DNA from: an uncultured Cohaesibacter sp.
Lineage (GTDB): Bacteria > Pseudomonadota > Alphaproteobacteria > Rhizobiales > Cohaesibacteraceae
Direction of reading: 5' to 3'
DNA length: 64,000 bases
NCBI RefSeq assembly: GCF_963676485.1
Contig: NZ_OY781114.1
Span: 3,736,501-3,800,500 of the forward strand
Positions 7,709 to 16,790 of this stretch are shown here, piece by piece. Made by a program: the position numbers and the translations under genes. Position 1 is the stretch's first letter, and the number at the start of each line of letters is the position of its first letter. The notes beneath the pieces are model-generated. The model ran no database searches. It had not been told where the DNA came from and saw only the letters and a program-made list of their open reading frames with translations.

Positions 7709-9232
7709 ATGTTGTGTCCTGTGCAGTTTACACGCCGAATAAGACTGGCATCTACTTTATCCCGACTTGCTCTAATAGATGTAGTGGGTATGACTTGGTG
7801 CGCATGGGCTAAACAAAATGGTCACAGCGAATATGCTGAAAAATACCTGAGTTTTTCGAGACGTGCGGAAAGCAAAAATGGAAATTTCGCATTCACTATC
7901 AACCCATGGCTCCTTGAAACACTTGTGAACGAAGCATTAGTGCGCGTTAGTATCTGTGACAAAAGTGGATTTTCGTCTCCAAATGCACACGCTGATGTGA
8001 TTTACAATCTGTCTGAGCTAATTCGCTTTATTGAAGAGGCAGATGATCAGCGTTTTTTAAGTAACAATAACGTTCTCTATGAAATGCATCGTTTGTCGCA
8101 ACGTCAATTTGAGTGGCAACGCGGTTTCGCAAATCAACCACGCTTCTACCGATCACTCCGGCTATTTGGAAAGGGAGAGGTAGGCGAGTATTTCGAAAAT
8201 TCAGTCGGCTGCTCTGTCCCGGACTTCATGGAAGCAGCATTTTACATATATCTTGGCCAAAGCAATTCCCCTTCACGAAATTGGGCATCATATAGGGAAG
8301 TCGGAGACATTTGCAGTGAAAAAGTTTTAAACGTACTAAACCATATCTCTTTGCCGTCTTATCGCGCAATCACTTGCTCAAGGAAGCTACGGGCTGGGGA
8401 TCAGCCTATTGCTTATAAACCAAGCATCTTGCGTCAATATCCTATACTTCGTTTCGAAACGGCTAATTGCGATGCAATGTCGCCGCTGCCTTCACTGATA
8501 TTGAATCGTGCAACCTCGGAGCTGTATCTAGATATTGTTGAAGGGGGAGGGAGTGTATGGAGCAAAATAGGCAAAAATTTCGAGAGATATTGCGAGGACT
8601 ACCTCCGTGCAATGCTTGATGGCTTCGAGGTGAAACCGGAGTTTCGTTATGGAACAAAGAAAAACCCAATCGATACCCCAGATATCTTAGTATACAAAAA
8701 TCAGACCATTCGTTTGGTGATCGAATGCAAGGCCAAACGCATGCCCATCGATGCTCGTTACTCCAGCGATCCGGTTGCCGCCCAGCAAAAGGCATACGAG
8801 GAGATTGCTAAGGGCATTTTTCAGATATGGCGTTTCCGATCTTGCGTTAGGCGAAATTGTTTCACTCAACCAGTCCATGAAGACTGCTTAGGTATAGTGG
8901 TTACAACAAATCCATGGCTTATCATGGGCATGAAGCTATATCCAGAAGTCATTGCTATCGCGAAACGTATAGTAGAAGAGAAAGATCCACAAATTGGAAC
9001 CTGTGATCAAGGCAGGGTGCCTATCGTTCATGTCGACGATCTGGAATACCACTTGCAACATGGCACGACTGAGTCCTTTTTAGAACGTTTGAAGGAGATT
9101 GCTGAAGATGATAGCGGGTGGAAGTGGTCTCTAAACAGAGATATCAACGCGGGGGGAGTAATACGCCCTTACCCATTCAGTGACGAGTTGACTGACAGTT
9201 TGCCACGGATTTTCGGCGATAGAAAACTGTAA
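7709..9232 (+). CDS. PD-(D/E)XK nuclease, putative restriction/defence enzyme
   Basis: This 507-residue protein has an uncharacterised N-terminal region and a C-terminal nuclease domain. The domain starts near residue 285 (SKIGKNFERYCEDYL), carries D325 in DTPDILV and E339-x-K341 in LVIECKAKR, and continues with AAQQKAYEEIAKGIFQIW, the order seen in PD-(D/E)XK enzymes. No helicase or methyltransferase is adjacent, so it is not an ordinary restriction-modification pair. The ATG at 7709 lacks a strong ribosome site; a start at 7793 is also possible. It is AT-richer than the prophage genes upstream, which fits transfer. A DNA- or RNA-cutting defence protein is inferred from the motif and island context. 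Confidence 0.65.
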   Translation: MLCPVQFTRRIRLASTLSRLALIDVVGMTWCAWAKQNGHSEYAEKYLSFSRRAESKNGNFAFTINPWLLETLVNEALVRVSICDKSGFSSPNAHADVIYNLSELIRFIEEADDQRFLSNNNVLYEMHRLSQRQFEWQRGFANQPRFYRSLRLFGKGEVGEYFENSVGCSVPDFMEAAFYIYLGQSNSPSRNWASYREVGDICSEKVLNVLNHISLPSYRAITCSRKLRAGDQPIAYKPSILRQYPILRFETANCDAMSPLPSLILNRATSELYLDIVEGGGSVWSKIGKNFERYCEDYLRAMLDGFEVKPEFRYGTKKNPIDTPDILVYKNQTIRLVIECKAKRMPIDARYSSDPVAAQQKAYEEIAKGIFQIWRFRSCVRRNCFTQPVHEDCLGIVVTTNPWLIMGMKLYPEVIAIAKRIVEEKDPQIGTCDQGRVPIVHVDDLEYHLQHGTTESFLERLKEIAEDDSGWKWSLNRDINAGGVIRPYPFSDELTDSLPRIFGDRKL

Positions 9233-9848
9233 ATATGATTAACCCTTCTTCTCTTTAAGAAGGCATCGTCACTTTTTCAAAGCTTTGTTTGCAAATTGAA
9301 TCTTCGTGTCACTGCTTGTGCCTGCTCTGTTCGTTCTACGGTCAACTTATCTATGGAAATGCGGCACCACGTTCGAATGGCAGGAATGGGGAAAACTGCA
9401 TTCAAGCGTGTTGTTCCAGACGACAGGCCGCTAATGGGATGTTGCGACACAGCATCCGTCGGATGTCGGCATTGGGCCGCGATTGCTGATCACGAGCCAA
9501 GATGCCCGTTGTCAACTAGCGATGCGTTGCACCAGACCGCTTCGAGCCCATTGTTGCCAAGACTAGTGCCCACTATTTCGCGGGTGCAGCAATGAAATCG
9601 ACAGGAGGCTGGTTTGAAACCAGTATTCAATTGTTAGCAGGATCATCGCAATGTCAAACTAAGGAACCGACATTCACAGATACGGGTTCACTTTTTGTGT
9701 CTGTTCAAACGGTCTCTTAACTGGAACTGATCGTAGGCGATTTAGTATATCCTTATAACAATAATAGAGATATATAGGGTGCATGCAGCTACTGATGCCA
9801 TCTATGCGCGACGTTATGGATTTAGGTCATCGCTGCAAGAGGAAACTC
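9233..9848 (+). other. intergenic region before the KAP-like gene
   Basis: There is no supported gene in these 616 bases. The part from 9290 to 9600 has moderate GC and looks like decayed coding or repeat sequence; it includes the 28-nt repeat at 9428-9455. The part from 9710 to 9780 is AT-rich (TATCCTTATAACAATAATAG) and is a likely promoter region for the next gene. Confidence 0.5.
9428..9455 (+). repeat. 28-nt dispersed repeat, copy A
   Basis: These 28 bases match the reverse complement of 13691-13718 at 26 of 28 positions. The core TGTTGCGACRCAGCA is itself an imperfect palindrome. The two copies bracket the KAP-like gene and the 12250 gene in inverted orientation. Confidence 0.6.
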
Positions 9849-11876
9849 ATGCTTAAGAAACTCCGGAATTTGTTCCGAAGCTCACCATCACCCAACGAAG
9901 ATGAAATACGAAAAATGACCGCACATAAAAGCCCTCCAGACGCCAATGAGAACATTAAGCAGGCGATTGAGTATTACAAATCGCTGCAAAGCGAAAACGG
10001 CCCTGGCTACGCAATCATGATTTCAGGTGAGTGGGGAACTGGCAAAACCTATACAGTTCGAAAGATAGTTTCTGAGCTGGATAAGGCAGACGAGAACAAT
10101 GAAACTAACAGCTCCAAGCCGAAAACCATCTGGATCAGTTTATATGGGCTGAGCGATTGTTCCCAAATCGACTATGAAATTTTTAGGCAAATGCACCCTT
10201 TGATGTCCAACCCAAAAGTTAAACTTCTCGCAAAAGTTGGCAAGGGAATGCTTAAGGGCACATTGAAAATTGACCTTGATGGAGATGAAAATCCGGATGG
10301 AACCGCGAATGTCGGTTTACCTGATATTGATCTAAGTGATTTCAGTGACCCGAAAAAGGCAGGAATACTTGTATTTGACGACTTGGAACGATCAAATTTT
10401 GAACACCCAGAGCAAATTCTTGGCTACATAAATAGTCTAGTCGAAGTAAATGGTCTTAAAGTAATAATAATCGCAAATGATAACAAACTTATTGAAAAGC
10501 ACAGTGAGTACAAAAATATCAAAGAAAAACTTGTTGGAAATACATATGAAATTATTCCTGATATCGAAAACGCGATTGATACAATCATTGAATCTCTTCA
10601 AGGAGAAGCAAAAGTTTTTTTGAAATGCAGAAGAAAAGAATTATTCTCATTTTGCGAGAAATTTAAAGATAGCAAAGAATGGGAAAAGATAAATTTCCGT
10701 TGCTTGAACCGGGCGCTTTTTGATTATCAAAATATACACTCGAAAATCGACAAAAGCATCATCAGTCATGACCGTGAAATTACACAGTTCTTCTGCCTAT
10801 TTTTGATTCTTAGCTATTTTACAAAAAAAGGAGTTTTGGGTCGTTCAGAGTTAGAAAAGCTTAATGGACTAAACGGCTATTTTCGACTCGATAAAGAGCG
10901 TAAAGACACTGTCAATAAAGTAGTCGAGGCATGGGAGCATACAGCAGGTAACCGCGAAACATTTGTAGAGATAGATGATTGGGTAAAGGCTTTGGTAGAA
11001 GGCAATCCTGCAAAACTTATTCAAAATCTCAAAGAAGCAGCCGCCTTCAAAATTCCAGAGAAAGAACATTCCTGGATTACAGTGTGGCATGGCCTAAATC
11101 GAGAAGAAAAAGAATTTGAGAAAGCCGTTAAAAAACTTGTATCCGAAATCAAAAAACGAAAATATAAGTCTCGTGGTGAATTACTACACATTATTGGCCT
11201 GTCTATTTGGCTGAAAAACGACATTTACCCCGAACCCAAAACAGAAACGGATAGTGCAAACGAAAAGCATAAATTGTGGCAGGAAATTTTCGACAATTGG
11301 AACGAATATATTAACGATGTGCGCAAGTATCTCTCTCTAAGTTTAAATGAATATCATTTCAATGACTTTTCTGAATCGTTTTTCGGTATGGGCATTATTT
11401 GTAAAAATACGGATGAATTCAAAGCACTTAATAAGTACATAAACCAGATATCCTCTGAAAGAACTCTTGAAAAGATTATAACAGAGGTATCAGGTCTCGC
11501 TAAGAATATCCCGAATGATTGGGAAGGCTTTTTCAGAGCAGTCTGTTTTACAAGCCATCCCGGAAACAGCTATCCCAGCATTCCAATTTTGCACAACATA
11601 GATGCAGAAGTATTTGTAGAGTACCTTCTCTCAACACCAGCAAAGAGCTTCCGGAACGCACTGATGTTTTTCAACGCTCGATATGAGCCGATAGATATTT
11701 TGGAAAAACTTGAGCCAGAGTATGACTGGTTTCAAAAGGTTTACCAGAAACTTGCAGAAAAGCGGGATGCCTCAGCTGGAATTGAACGCGAACGCATTAA
11801 TAACGGAATGCGGTTATACGTCGAGCCTGCGAAAAATCAGTGGGCAATGTACAAAGAATACTCTAGAGGTGAATAA
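9849..11876 (+). CDS. KAP-family-like P-loop NTPase, soluble
   Basis: This 675-residue protein has a P-loop NTPase core of the KAP type, part of the STAND/AAA-like ATPases often found in phage defence. Walker A is GEWGTGKT (residues 60-67) and Walker B is GILVFDDLER (172-181), with the KAP-like GxWGxGKT and DDLxR wording. KAP proteins often have transmembrane helices inserted in the core; I see none here, so it is probably cytosolic. The C-terminal 400 residues are helical with charged repeats (EEKEFEKAVKKLVSEIKKRK) and may be a sensor or effector. The ATG at 9849 is preferred over 9783 because AAGAGG lies just upstream. The gene is clearly AT-rich compared with its neighbours, a sign of transfer. 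Confidence 0.7.
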   Translation: MLKKLRNLFRSSPSPNEDEIRKMTAHKSPPDANENIKQAIEYYKSLQSENGPGYAIMISGEWGTGKTYTVRKIVSELDKADENNETNSSKPKTIWISLYGLSDCSQIDYEIFRQMHPLMSNPKVKLLAKVGKGMLKGTLKIDLDGDENPDGTANVGLPDIDLSDFSDPKKAGILVFDDLERSNFEHPEQILGYINSLVEVNGLKVIIIANDNKLIEKHSEYKNIKEKLVGNTYEIIPDIENAIDTIIESLQGEAKVFLKCRRKELFSFCEKFKDSKEWEKINFRCLNRALFDYQNIHSKIDKSIISHDREITQFFCLFLILSYFTKKGVLGRSELEKLNGLNGYFRLDKERKDTVNKVVEAWEHTAGNRETFVEIDDWVKALVEGNPAKLIQNLKEAAAFKIPEKEHSWITVWHGLNREEKEFEKAVKKLVSEIKKRKYKSRGELLHIIGLSIWLKNDIYPEPKTETDSANEKHKLWQEIFDNWNEYINDVRKYLSLSLNEYHFNDFSESFFGMGIICKNTDEFKALNKYINQISSERTLEKIITEVSGLAKNIPNDWEGFFRAVCFTSHPGNSYPSIPILHNIDAEVFVEYLLSTPAKSFRNALMFFNARYEPIDILEKLEPEYDWFQKVYQKLAEKRDASAGIERERINNGMRLYVEPAKNQWAMYKEYSRGE

Positions 11877-12249
11877 CTATAATCTCATTTGCCTTGAAGA
11901 GCTATTCTTTTCATTCCGGCGTTGGATTTGGCAAAAACTTTGAATGACGGCTTCCAAAGTTGTTGAATTTTTACTTGAAGCTGTAACCAAAGTCGGAAAA
12001 CTGTCCTGAATTCAAATTATCCAAGTAAACGGGATAGAAGTCATCGCGTCGCAGCAAATGTCTCAAGTCCACCATCCAGGCGTTCGAGCGTAGAGCTGCA
12101 TTTTCAGCGACCAGATGACAGGTAGGCGGACGGAGCTGTCGTTGGGTGCATCTTTACCAATGTCAACTTTTGACTTCAGACAAACTGCCCCCTGTTGCAA
12201 CAATGTGGCCACATAACCATATCAACTTGGATAAACTGGAGGAGGCATA
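11877..12249 (+). other. intergenic region, nothing recognised
   Basis: These 373 bases hold no supported gene or clear terminator. A GC-richer middle part (12040-12150) may be decayed coding sequence. The last 15 bases contain the strong ribosome site GGAGGAGG of the next gene. Confidence 0.4.
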
Positions 12250-13023
12250 GTGAATAAACCCAATCCCTATAGAGGCCTATCGCTTTTCAGGTTTTCAGAA
12301 GAACGCTGGAACTCGAAGACCTTAACCGAAGAAGAACTTCGTTTTACACCAGTAAATGATTGGCGTGAGTTGGAAGGAAAAGACGCCGCACGAGGAGATG
12401 CGTGGGAAGGTGCGTCTAGGGTAGATCAAGATAGTGGTATCAAATCATTAAAACTACGCCTCGGTCAAGATCCGTCTGGAAAGTGGATTGAACATGATCT
12501 AGTCAGCGGGAGTCAGGTTATATTACGTGGCAATGCAACAGATATTCCAGCTACGCATGGCATTTGCTTCAATATGCTTACGAGTCGATCAATCGGGGAA
12601 GCAGTTTCATATGGAGAAAACAGTATCGATCTCAGTAGATTTCACCGAGAGTTTGGGCCAAGCTTGTTGGTTGTGCAGGACGTGCAAAAATTCCTTGATT
12701 TAGTAATCTCTGCAATTCGAGCATTGAATAGCGAAATTGATTTCGTTTCAAGCGGCCCTGTCAATTACATCGATCCTGAAAGCCATAGCGGCAAATACAA
12801 TATATATATGAAGCCAAATAGGTTTGAATGGCAGAATGAGTTTCGGATTACGGTTTCTTACAAGGCTAAAGGCGATATACCTTTTTTCCTTCACGTACCC
12901 CAGCTAAAGAGCGTGTGTGAGTTAATCGCAGATTTTAATCCCAACATTCAGTTATTTAAAAACAACGACGGGTCTAATTCCATTTCAATCTCCCAAACAA
13001 CAAGCCCCGATAGCAGACACTGA
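12250..13023 (+). CDS. unknown 257-residue protein of the defence island
   Basis: The start is GTG at 12250 after GGAGGAGG, an unusually strong ribosome site. The N-terminus reads LSLFRF ... LRFTPVNDWRELEGKDAARGDAWEG; an LRF-x-WRELE-RGD-x-EG pattern is something I associate with uncharacterised phage-resistance-type proteins distantly like DUF2971. The rest alternates strands and helices and ends in a low-complexity serine-rich tail (NSISISQTTSPDSRH). I see no nuclease or NTPase motif and no membrane segment. Function unknown; partnership with the KAP-like gene 373 bp upstream is possible but the gap argues for separate units. Confidence 0.6.
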   Translation: MNKPNPYRGLSLFRFSEERWNSKTLTEEELRFTPVNDWRELEGKDAARGDAWEGASRVDQDSGIKSLKLRLGQDPSGKWIEHDLVSGSQVILRGNATDIPATHGICFNMLTSRSIGEAVSYGENSIDLSRFHREFGPSLLVVQDVQKFLDLVISAIRALNSEIDFVSSGPVNYIDPESHSGKYNIYMKPNRFEWQNEFRITVSYKAKGDIPFFLHVPQLKSVCELIADFNPNIQLFKNNDGSNSISISQTTSPDSRH

Positions 13024-13241
13024 CGCATCCTCCAGCATGTGTCACAAAGGGCTCCAAGCGGCCTAACGCAGCGCATCATCACCCGAAATTCCTCATCTGG
13101 GGGCGTGAATTGCAATCGCGTCCCTTGCTGACATGCGACGCCACAGTAGGGAGGGGACAGCGCTTCCCGAAACCTGCCGTTCGCTCAGAACGCAACATAT
13201 CTGAGATTAATCCTGAAAACTGCCATCGGGCCAATCCGACG

Positions 13242-13577
13242 CTAGGTGCGAGACCGACGCCATCCCGCCGCTCTGGCCTGAGATTCGGAGCAAAACCAAC
13301 GTTCTCCCCCGATCAGGTCTATTCGAGTGGCAAGATAGTATTTCTGACCAGGAACGTGGTAAATTCTCTTGCCACCATTAGCGCTGATGTTGCCCTTAAT
13401 TCGGCACTGCCCCACAAGAGCACCGACAGCGGTCTTAACATCCCCTCTTGCGCTAATCAGGTGTGCGCCAAGCATCAGCACTAGAAGCGAGCCTAAGATT
13501 GAACCAATTTTCAATATTGCTTTACTCCGCTTTCTTCTGCGGAATTTGCTCTTCCAAGGTGATTGCCGTTTATACAC
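13242..13577 (-). CDS. membrane-anchored sunset-type small protein
   Basis: This 111-residue protein has a basic N-terminus (SKFRRRKRSK), one transmembrane helix (residues 20-44, ILKIGSILGSLLVLMLGAHL) and a C-terminal block CRIKGNIS ... GKRIYHVPGQKYY ... GERWFCSESQARAAGWR. That block is the small cysteine-containing domain found at the C-terminus of alphaproteobacterial thermonuclease-like proteins and called sunset in domain databases, as I recall. The two cysteines could form a disulfide outside the membrane. It is probably inner-membrane anchored with the domain in the periplasm. It is on the same strand as the GTPase operon that ends 390 bp upstream, but the gap suggests its own promoter. 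Confidence 0.75.
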   Translation of the reverse strand: MYKRQSPWKSKFRRRKRSKAILKIGSILGSLLVLMLGAHLISARGDVKTAVGALVGQCRIKGNISANGGKRIYHVPGQKYYLATRIDLIGGERWFCSESQARAAGWRRSRT

Positions 13578-13966
13578 GAGTGCCCTCCTACAACACCCCT
13601 ATTGATAGCATTTTTCGATTAAACAACCATTTCTCAATCTCTACAAAAATCTACCGTGTCGGCCCTTACCGGACTCTCGCAATCCGGTTAATGCTGCGTC
13701 GCAACATCCCATTGGCGGACATCCGAATCAGAACGGCTTCCGCGGTGCAGCATCTAATTAGCTGCCGTTCACTGACCATTCAAATTGCTGCGGCCACAGC
13801 TCGCTTTACGGACGCTAACCGCAAGCACATAACCCACTGGACTGCGAAATCACTCAAGGCGAGACAAGCTTCTTTTTGTGCATCCTCCGACAGGCCTCCT
13901 TGAGGCAGACATCGATTTAATAGACGGCGTATAATCGACATGGCGCTACACGTGAGCTGGCTGGAG
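13578..13966 (-). other. intergenic region with repeat copy B
   Basis: This 389-bp stretch separates the sunset-type gene from the GAP1-like gene. It contains the repeat at 13691-13718 and decayed GC-rich sequence to 13900 with no supported gene. No convincing terminator is visible after the GAP1-like stop. Confidence 0.5.
13691..13718 (-). repeat. 28-nt dispersed repeat, copy B
   Basis: The reverse complement of these bases matches 9428-9455 at 26 of 28 positions. See copy A. Confidence 0.6.
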
Positions 13967-15928
13967 CTACCACAAGTCATACAGTTCTTCCTTTAATTGC
14001 TCACTTTTTGTTATCTCCTGCAATGTGCGTTTCGGCAGACCCAGCCCTTTCCAAAGTGCGATAACCGCCATCTGAAGTCTTAAGCATTTGTCCCAGTTAC
14101 TGAACCCCCCGATGCTCGGCAGGTAATCAATCAGGTAGTTCTCGGTGCGCCACGCCAAATTTCGATTTGATAGCGCTTCGTAAACTGGATCGAAAGCGTC
14201 GCGTACTAAAACTTGAGAACCATTGGAAGGTTCTTGAAGCGCCTGAGCGAGCAAGAAAACGCGAAATTCCAATGCGATAGAGTTGGAGAGATCGTCTTTG
14301 ATTTCCTCCAGGCGATCAGCCCAAACCGCTAACGGAACGTGGCTCTTATCAGCATTTAGAAGGTAGCGACAGGTGAGCAGTTGCGACCGTCTCTTTACCG
14401 TATTTTTTGCATAATGGATGATCCAATCTGGTCGGTCCTTAAGGTACTCGATCCAAATTTCTCCGATGTTTGATGACGCTTCCCATGAGGAGGCCGAAAC
14501 GCGATCAATCACGGTTTCAGTAACTGTCTTTGGAGTACATTCTGCAACCATTTCGACCAGACCCACGTTATTTCGGCTGACAATGAATTGAACAAGCTTC
14601 GCAATTGACGACTTTTTCGTCCTGCAGCCTTGAAGTATTAATAACAGAGCATCATCGCTGAGGGCGTCCACGCGGTTATCCGCAAGATGGTCTATTGAAC
14701 GACCGGATGCTCGCAAGAATGCAGCTTCTGAAGCTTCAAGTAAGCCCCAGAGAAAGTCGACGTTCTTTTCTGGTGCAATTCCATCAAACAAGCTTTCCGT
14801 AAAAGATCCTTTGCGCCTAGCTTCCTTCGAAAGCAAAGCTGCCAACTCGACAGGATGAGCCTTGATCCAGGCCTGCACTGTAGACTGCTCCAAGGGCTCG
14901 GGATCGGGAAGTGCGTTCGAATTTGGCATGCTGGCAATGGCTTGAAGAATTTCAAACTGATCGAGGTCGGGCAATACAGAAAACTCAGCTGCTTCAGGCT
15001 GCATGATTTCTCGCTTAAGAAGTCCAGCCGCATCTTGCGAAGGATACCAGTACACAATGTTTGAAAGCATTTGCTCAGAGTCTACGTTGTTGCTCTCATT
15101 TGAAAAAAGAAGTTCATAAAGCTTCGCAAGTTTCACTAAATCGTCTGTTTTGCTGCCGGTATCAGCACCATAGCGCCACAGAAAACGACGAAAATGCGTC
15201 GGATACATTTCGGATACATCATTGGAAATTATAGAAATAATCTCATTGTCCACTAGCTCGAACTTCTCCGCCCCCTTTATCTTAGGAGACGCAAACTCGA
15301 TATCGAAGTTAGACTTCGAACGCGATTTTTGGCTAGTAAGCGGAGCGATCCGAAACGAAAACTTGCGACGCAATGCAGGCCACTGTTGCGACCACAAAGC
15401 AACCAAGGCTGCTTCCATGTCTTCCGAAGATTGCCGGAACAATCGTTTGTCTGCCTTAGAATAAGTATGCAGAACCAAATCAAAAATAATTTCCTGATTG
15501 ATTGATTGCATATCGAGTGAACCAATCGAAGGGTCCAGTTCCAGTGGCTTTGAGTACTCGCGATATTCTCCAATCGCTTTTGGCTTTCGAAGCATTGCAC
15601 GGATACAATTTAGTTGAGGAATCCGAGATAGGTCAGCGTCGTCCAAAAGAAGAACGTGGGTCCACACGCAACCAGGACGCGGCATCTCTGGTGCACGCCA
15701 TGTTTTCATTAAAGCAAATCGTTTTTCACCAGCAACAGGGCGGCCTGACAAATAGTACTCCGTACAGGGTTCAATCCGCGGGTCCCAGTCTGTGTCCGAT
15801 AAGAGGGATGCCGCAAGTTTCTTCAATGAAGGCTCGCTGCTTTCCAACAACGTGTGGCCGCGGTCGTATCCAAACAGAAATTGTTCGATCCGCAGAGATT
15901 GCTGGCTAGATGATACACTACGCTTCAT
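13967..15928 (-). CDS. GAP1-like protein (GTPase-associated protein 1)
   Basis: This 653-residue protein opens with IEQFLFGYDRGHTLLESS (residues 14-31), the signature I associate with the GAP1-N domain of GTPase-associated proteins, with Q16, FGY 19-21 and GH 24-25 as conserved points. About 200 more residues fit the rest of that N-domain (CVWTHVLLLDD). The remaining 400 residues are mostly helical and would correspond to the GAP1 middle and C-terminal parts. It overlaps the stop of the GTPase gene upstream by 11 nt and is the last gene of the operon. In the family's predicted role it is a partner or scaffold of the paired GTPases in a biological conflict system. The assignment is by motif and by gene neighbourhood. 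Confidence 0.75.
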   Translation of the reverse strand: MKRSVSSSQQSLRIEQFLFGYDRGHTLLESSEPSLKKLAASLLSDTDWDPRIEPCTEYYLSGRPVAGEKRFALMKTWRAPEMPRPGCVWTHVLLLDDADLSRIPQLNCIRAMLRKPKAIGEYREYSKPLELDPSIGSLDMQSINQEIIFDLVLHTYSKADKRLFRQSSEDMEAALVALWSQQWPALRRKFSFRIAPLTSQKSRSKSNFDIEFASPKIKGAEKFELVDNEIISIISNDVSEMYPTHFRRFLWRYGADTGSKTDDLVKLAKLYELLFSNESNNVDSEQMLSNIVYWYPSQDAAGLLKREIMQPEAAEFSVLPDLDQFEILQAIASMPNSNALPDPEPLEQSTVQAWIKAHPVELAALLSKEARRKGSFTESLFDGIAPEKNVDFLWGLLEASEAAFLRASGRSIDHLADNRVDALSDDALLLILQGCRTKKSSIAKLVQFIVSRNNVGLVEMVAECTPKTVTETVIDRVSASSWEASSNIGEIWIEYLKDRPDWIIHYAKNTVKRRSQLLTCRYLLNADKSHVPLAVWADRLEEIKDDLSNSIALEFRVFLLAQALQEPSNGSQVLVRDAFDPVYEALSNRNLAWRTENYLIDYLPSIGGFSNWDKCLRLQMAVIALWKGLGLPKRTLQEITKSEQLKEELYDLW

Positions 15929-16790
15929 CGTCGTTGAGCCAAGTCAATGGAAGCGTGATGTCATTCGTAGTTTTATCGTCCCAGCGACACTGCACCCGGT
16001 TGGCAGGATCGACAGCGAGGAGCCGATTTCGTTCTTCTCCTTCGAATGACCCTCCTTGCGCAGATATTCCACAGTGACGAACATCGTATAGTTCTGAGTT
16101 GGTTGAGAGATATTGTGCCAGCATAGGCATTTCACGCGCAACCCACTCAGAAGGTTCAACATGGTCAGCTGCTACAACGTCCCACGCTGAGATAGCAATA
16201 ACGAGTCGACGGCGCCCTTTCTGAAGAACAGGTACCTGCAAGATCTGTAAGATATCGATAATTCGGGTCTGCTCGGGCATTCTGCGGGGATCAAAATCCA
16301 CCAATCTATCAATTTCGGCTGTCTCGTCTTGTTCCGCAGCAGTATCATCCTCCGGTTCCGAATTCTCATATGGAAAGCCGAAGTCGGTCACAAATAACAC
16401 ATCGTTTGCACGATCCGCATTGACGAAGAACAGAATGCCGTCCGATTCTTGAAGAATTGACACAAATTCTTGATCACACTCGCGATCGGCAATCAATGAC
16501 AGGAACGTTTCACCTGAGAAATCGGGTAGCCGAAGTACTGAACTGTTGCTGGTCGTTGCGCTGCGAACATGCATTTCAACCAATTCCTCACTTGAGGTCA
16601 GCGTCCTAGGAACTTGCTCGCACTTCAACCAGATTCTCTTGATTTCATTTAAGTATCGGACGTCACCTGAAATCTTGTCGAGAACGATCGATGAGGCACT
16701 ACCAGCATCTAAGATGTGCCAAAGTGCGGCCAGAAAGGTTGTTTTGCCAGAGTTCGGGTACCCAAGTATGACATGCTGTTTTTGGCTCAT
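15918..16790 (-). CDS. double-GTPase-1-like small GTPase
   Basis: This 290-residue P-loop GTPase has Walker A GYPNSGKTT (residues 10-18), a switch-II-like D90-F-S-G93 in RLPDFSGETF, a strand GILFFVNADR after it, and LVIAISAWD where the usual NKxD base-recognition motif falls. The order fits the DO-GTPase1 group of TRAFAC-like GTPases. I chose ATG at 16790: it gives the ATGA overlap with the upstream GTPase and starts right before the first strand; an upstream in-frame start at 16895 would add 35 unlikely residues. An acidic insert (EDDTAAEQDETAE) interrupts the middle. It is encoded back to back with a second, different GTPase, so the two probably work as a pair. Confidence 0.75.
   Translation of the reverse strand: MSQKQHVILGYPNSGKTTFLAALWHILDAGSASSIVLDKISGDVRYLNEIKRIWLKCEQVPRTLTSSEELVEMHVRSATTSNSSVLRLPDFSGETFLSLIADRECDQEFVSILQESDGILFFVNADRANDVLFVTDFGFPYENSEPEDDTAAEQDETAEIDRLVDFDPRRMPEQTRIIDILQILQVPVLQKGRRRLVIAISAWDVVAADHVEPSEWVAREMPMLAQYLSTNSELYDVRHCGISAQGGSFEGEERNRLLAVDPANRVQCRWDDKTTNDITLPLTWLNDDEA

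Noticed and set aside
13110-13484. Plus-strand frame overlapping the sunset-type gene
   Set aside because: The minus strand encodes a recognisable anchored domain; the plus frame is rich in rare residues and has no motif.
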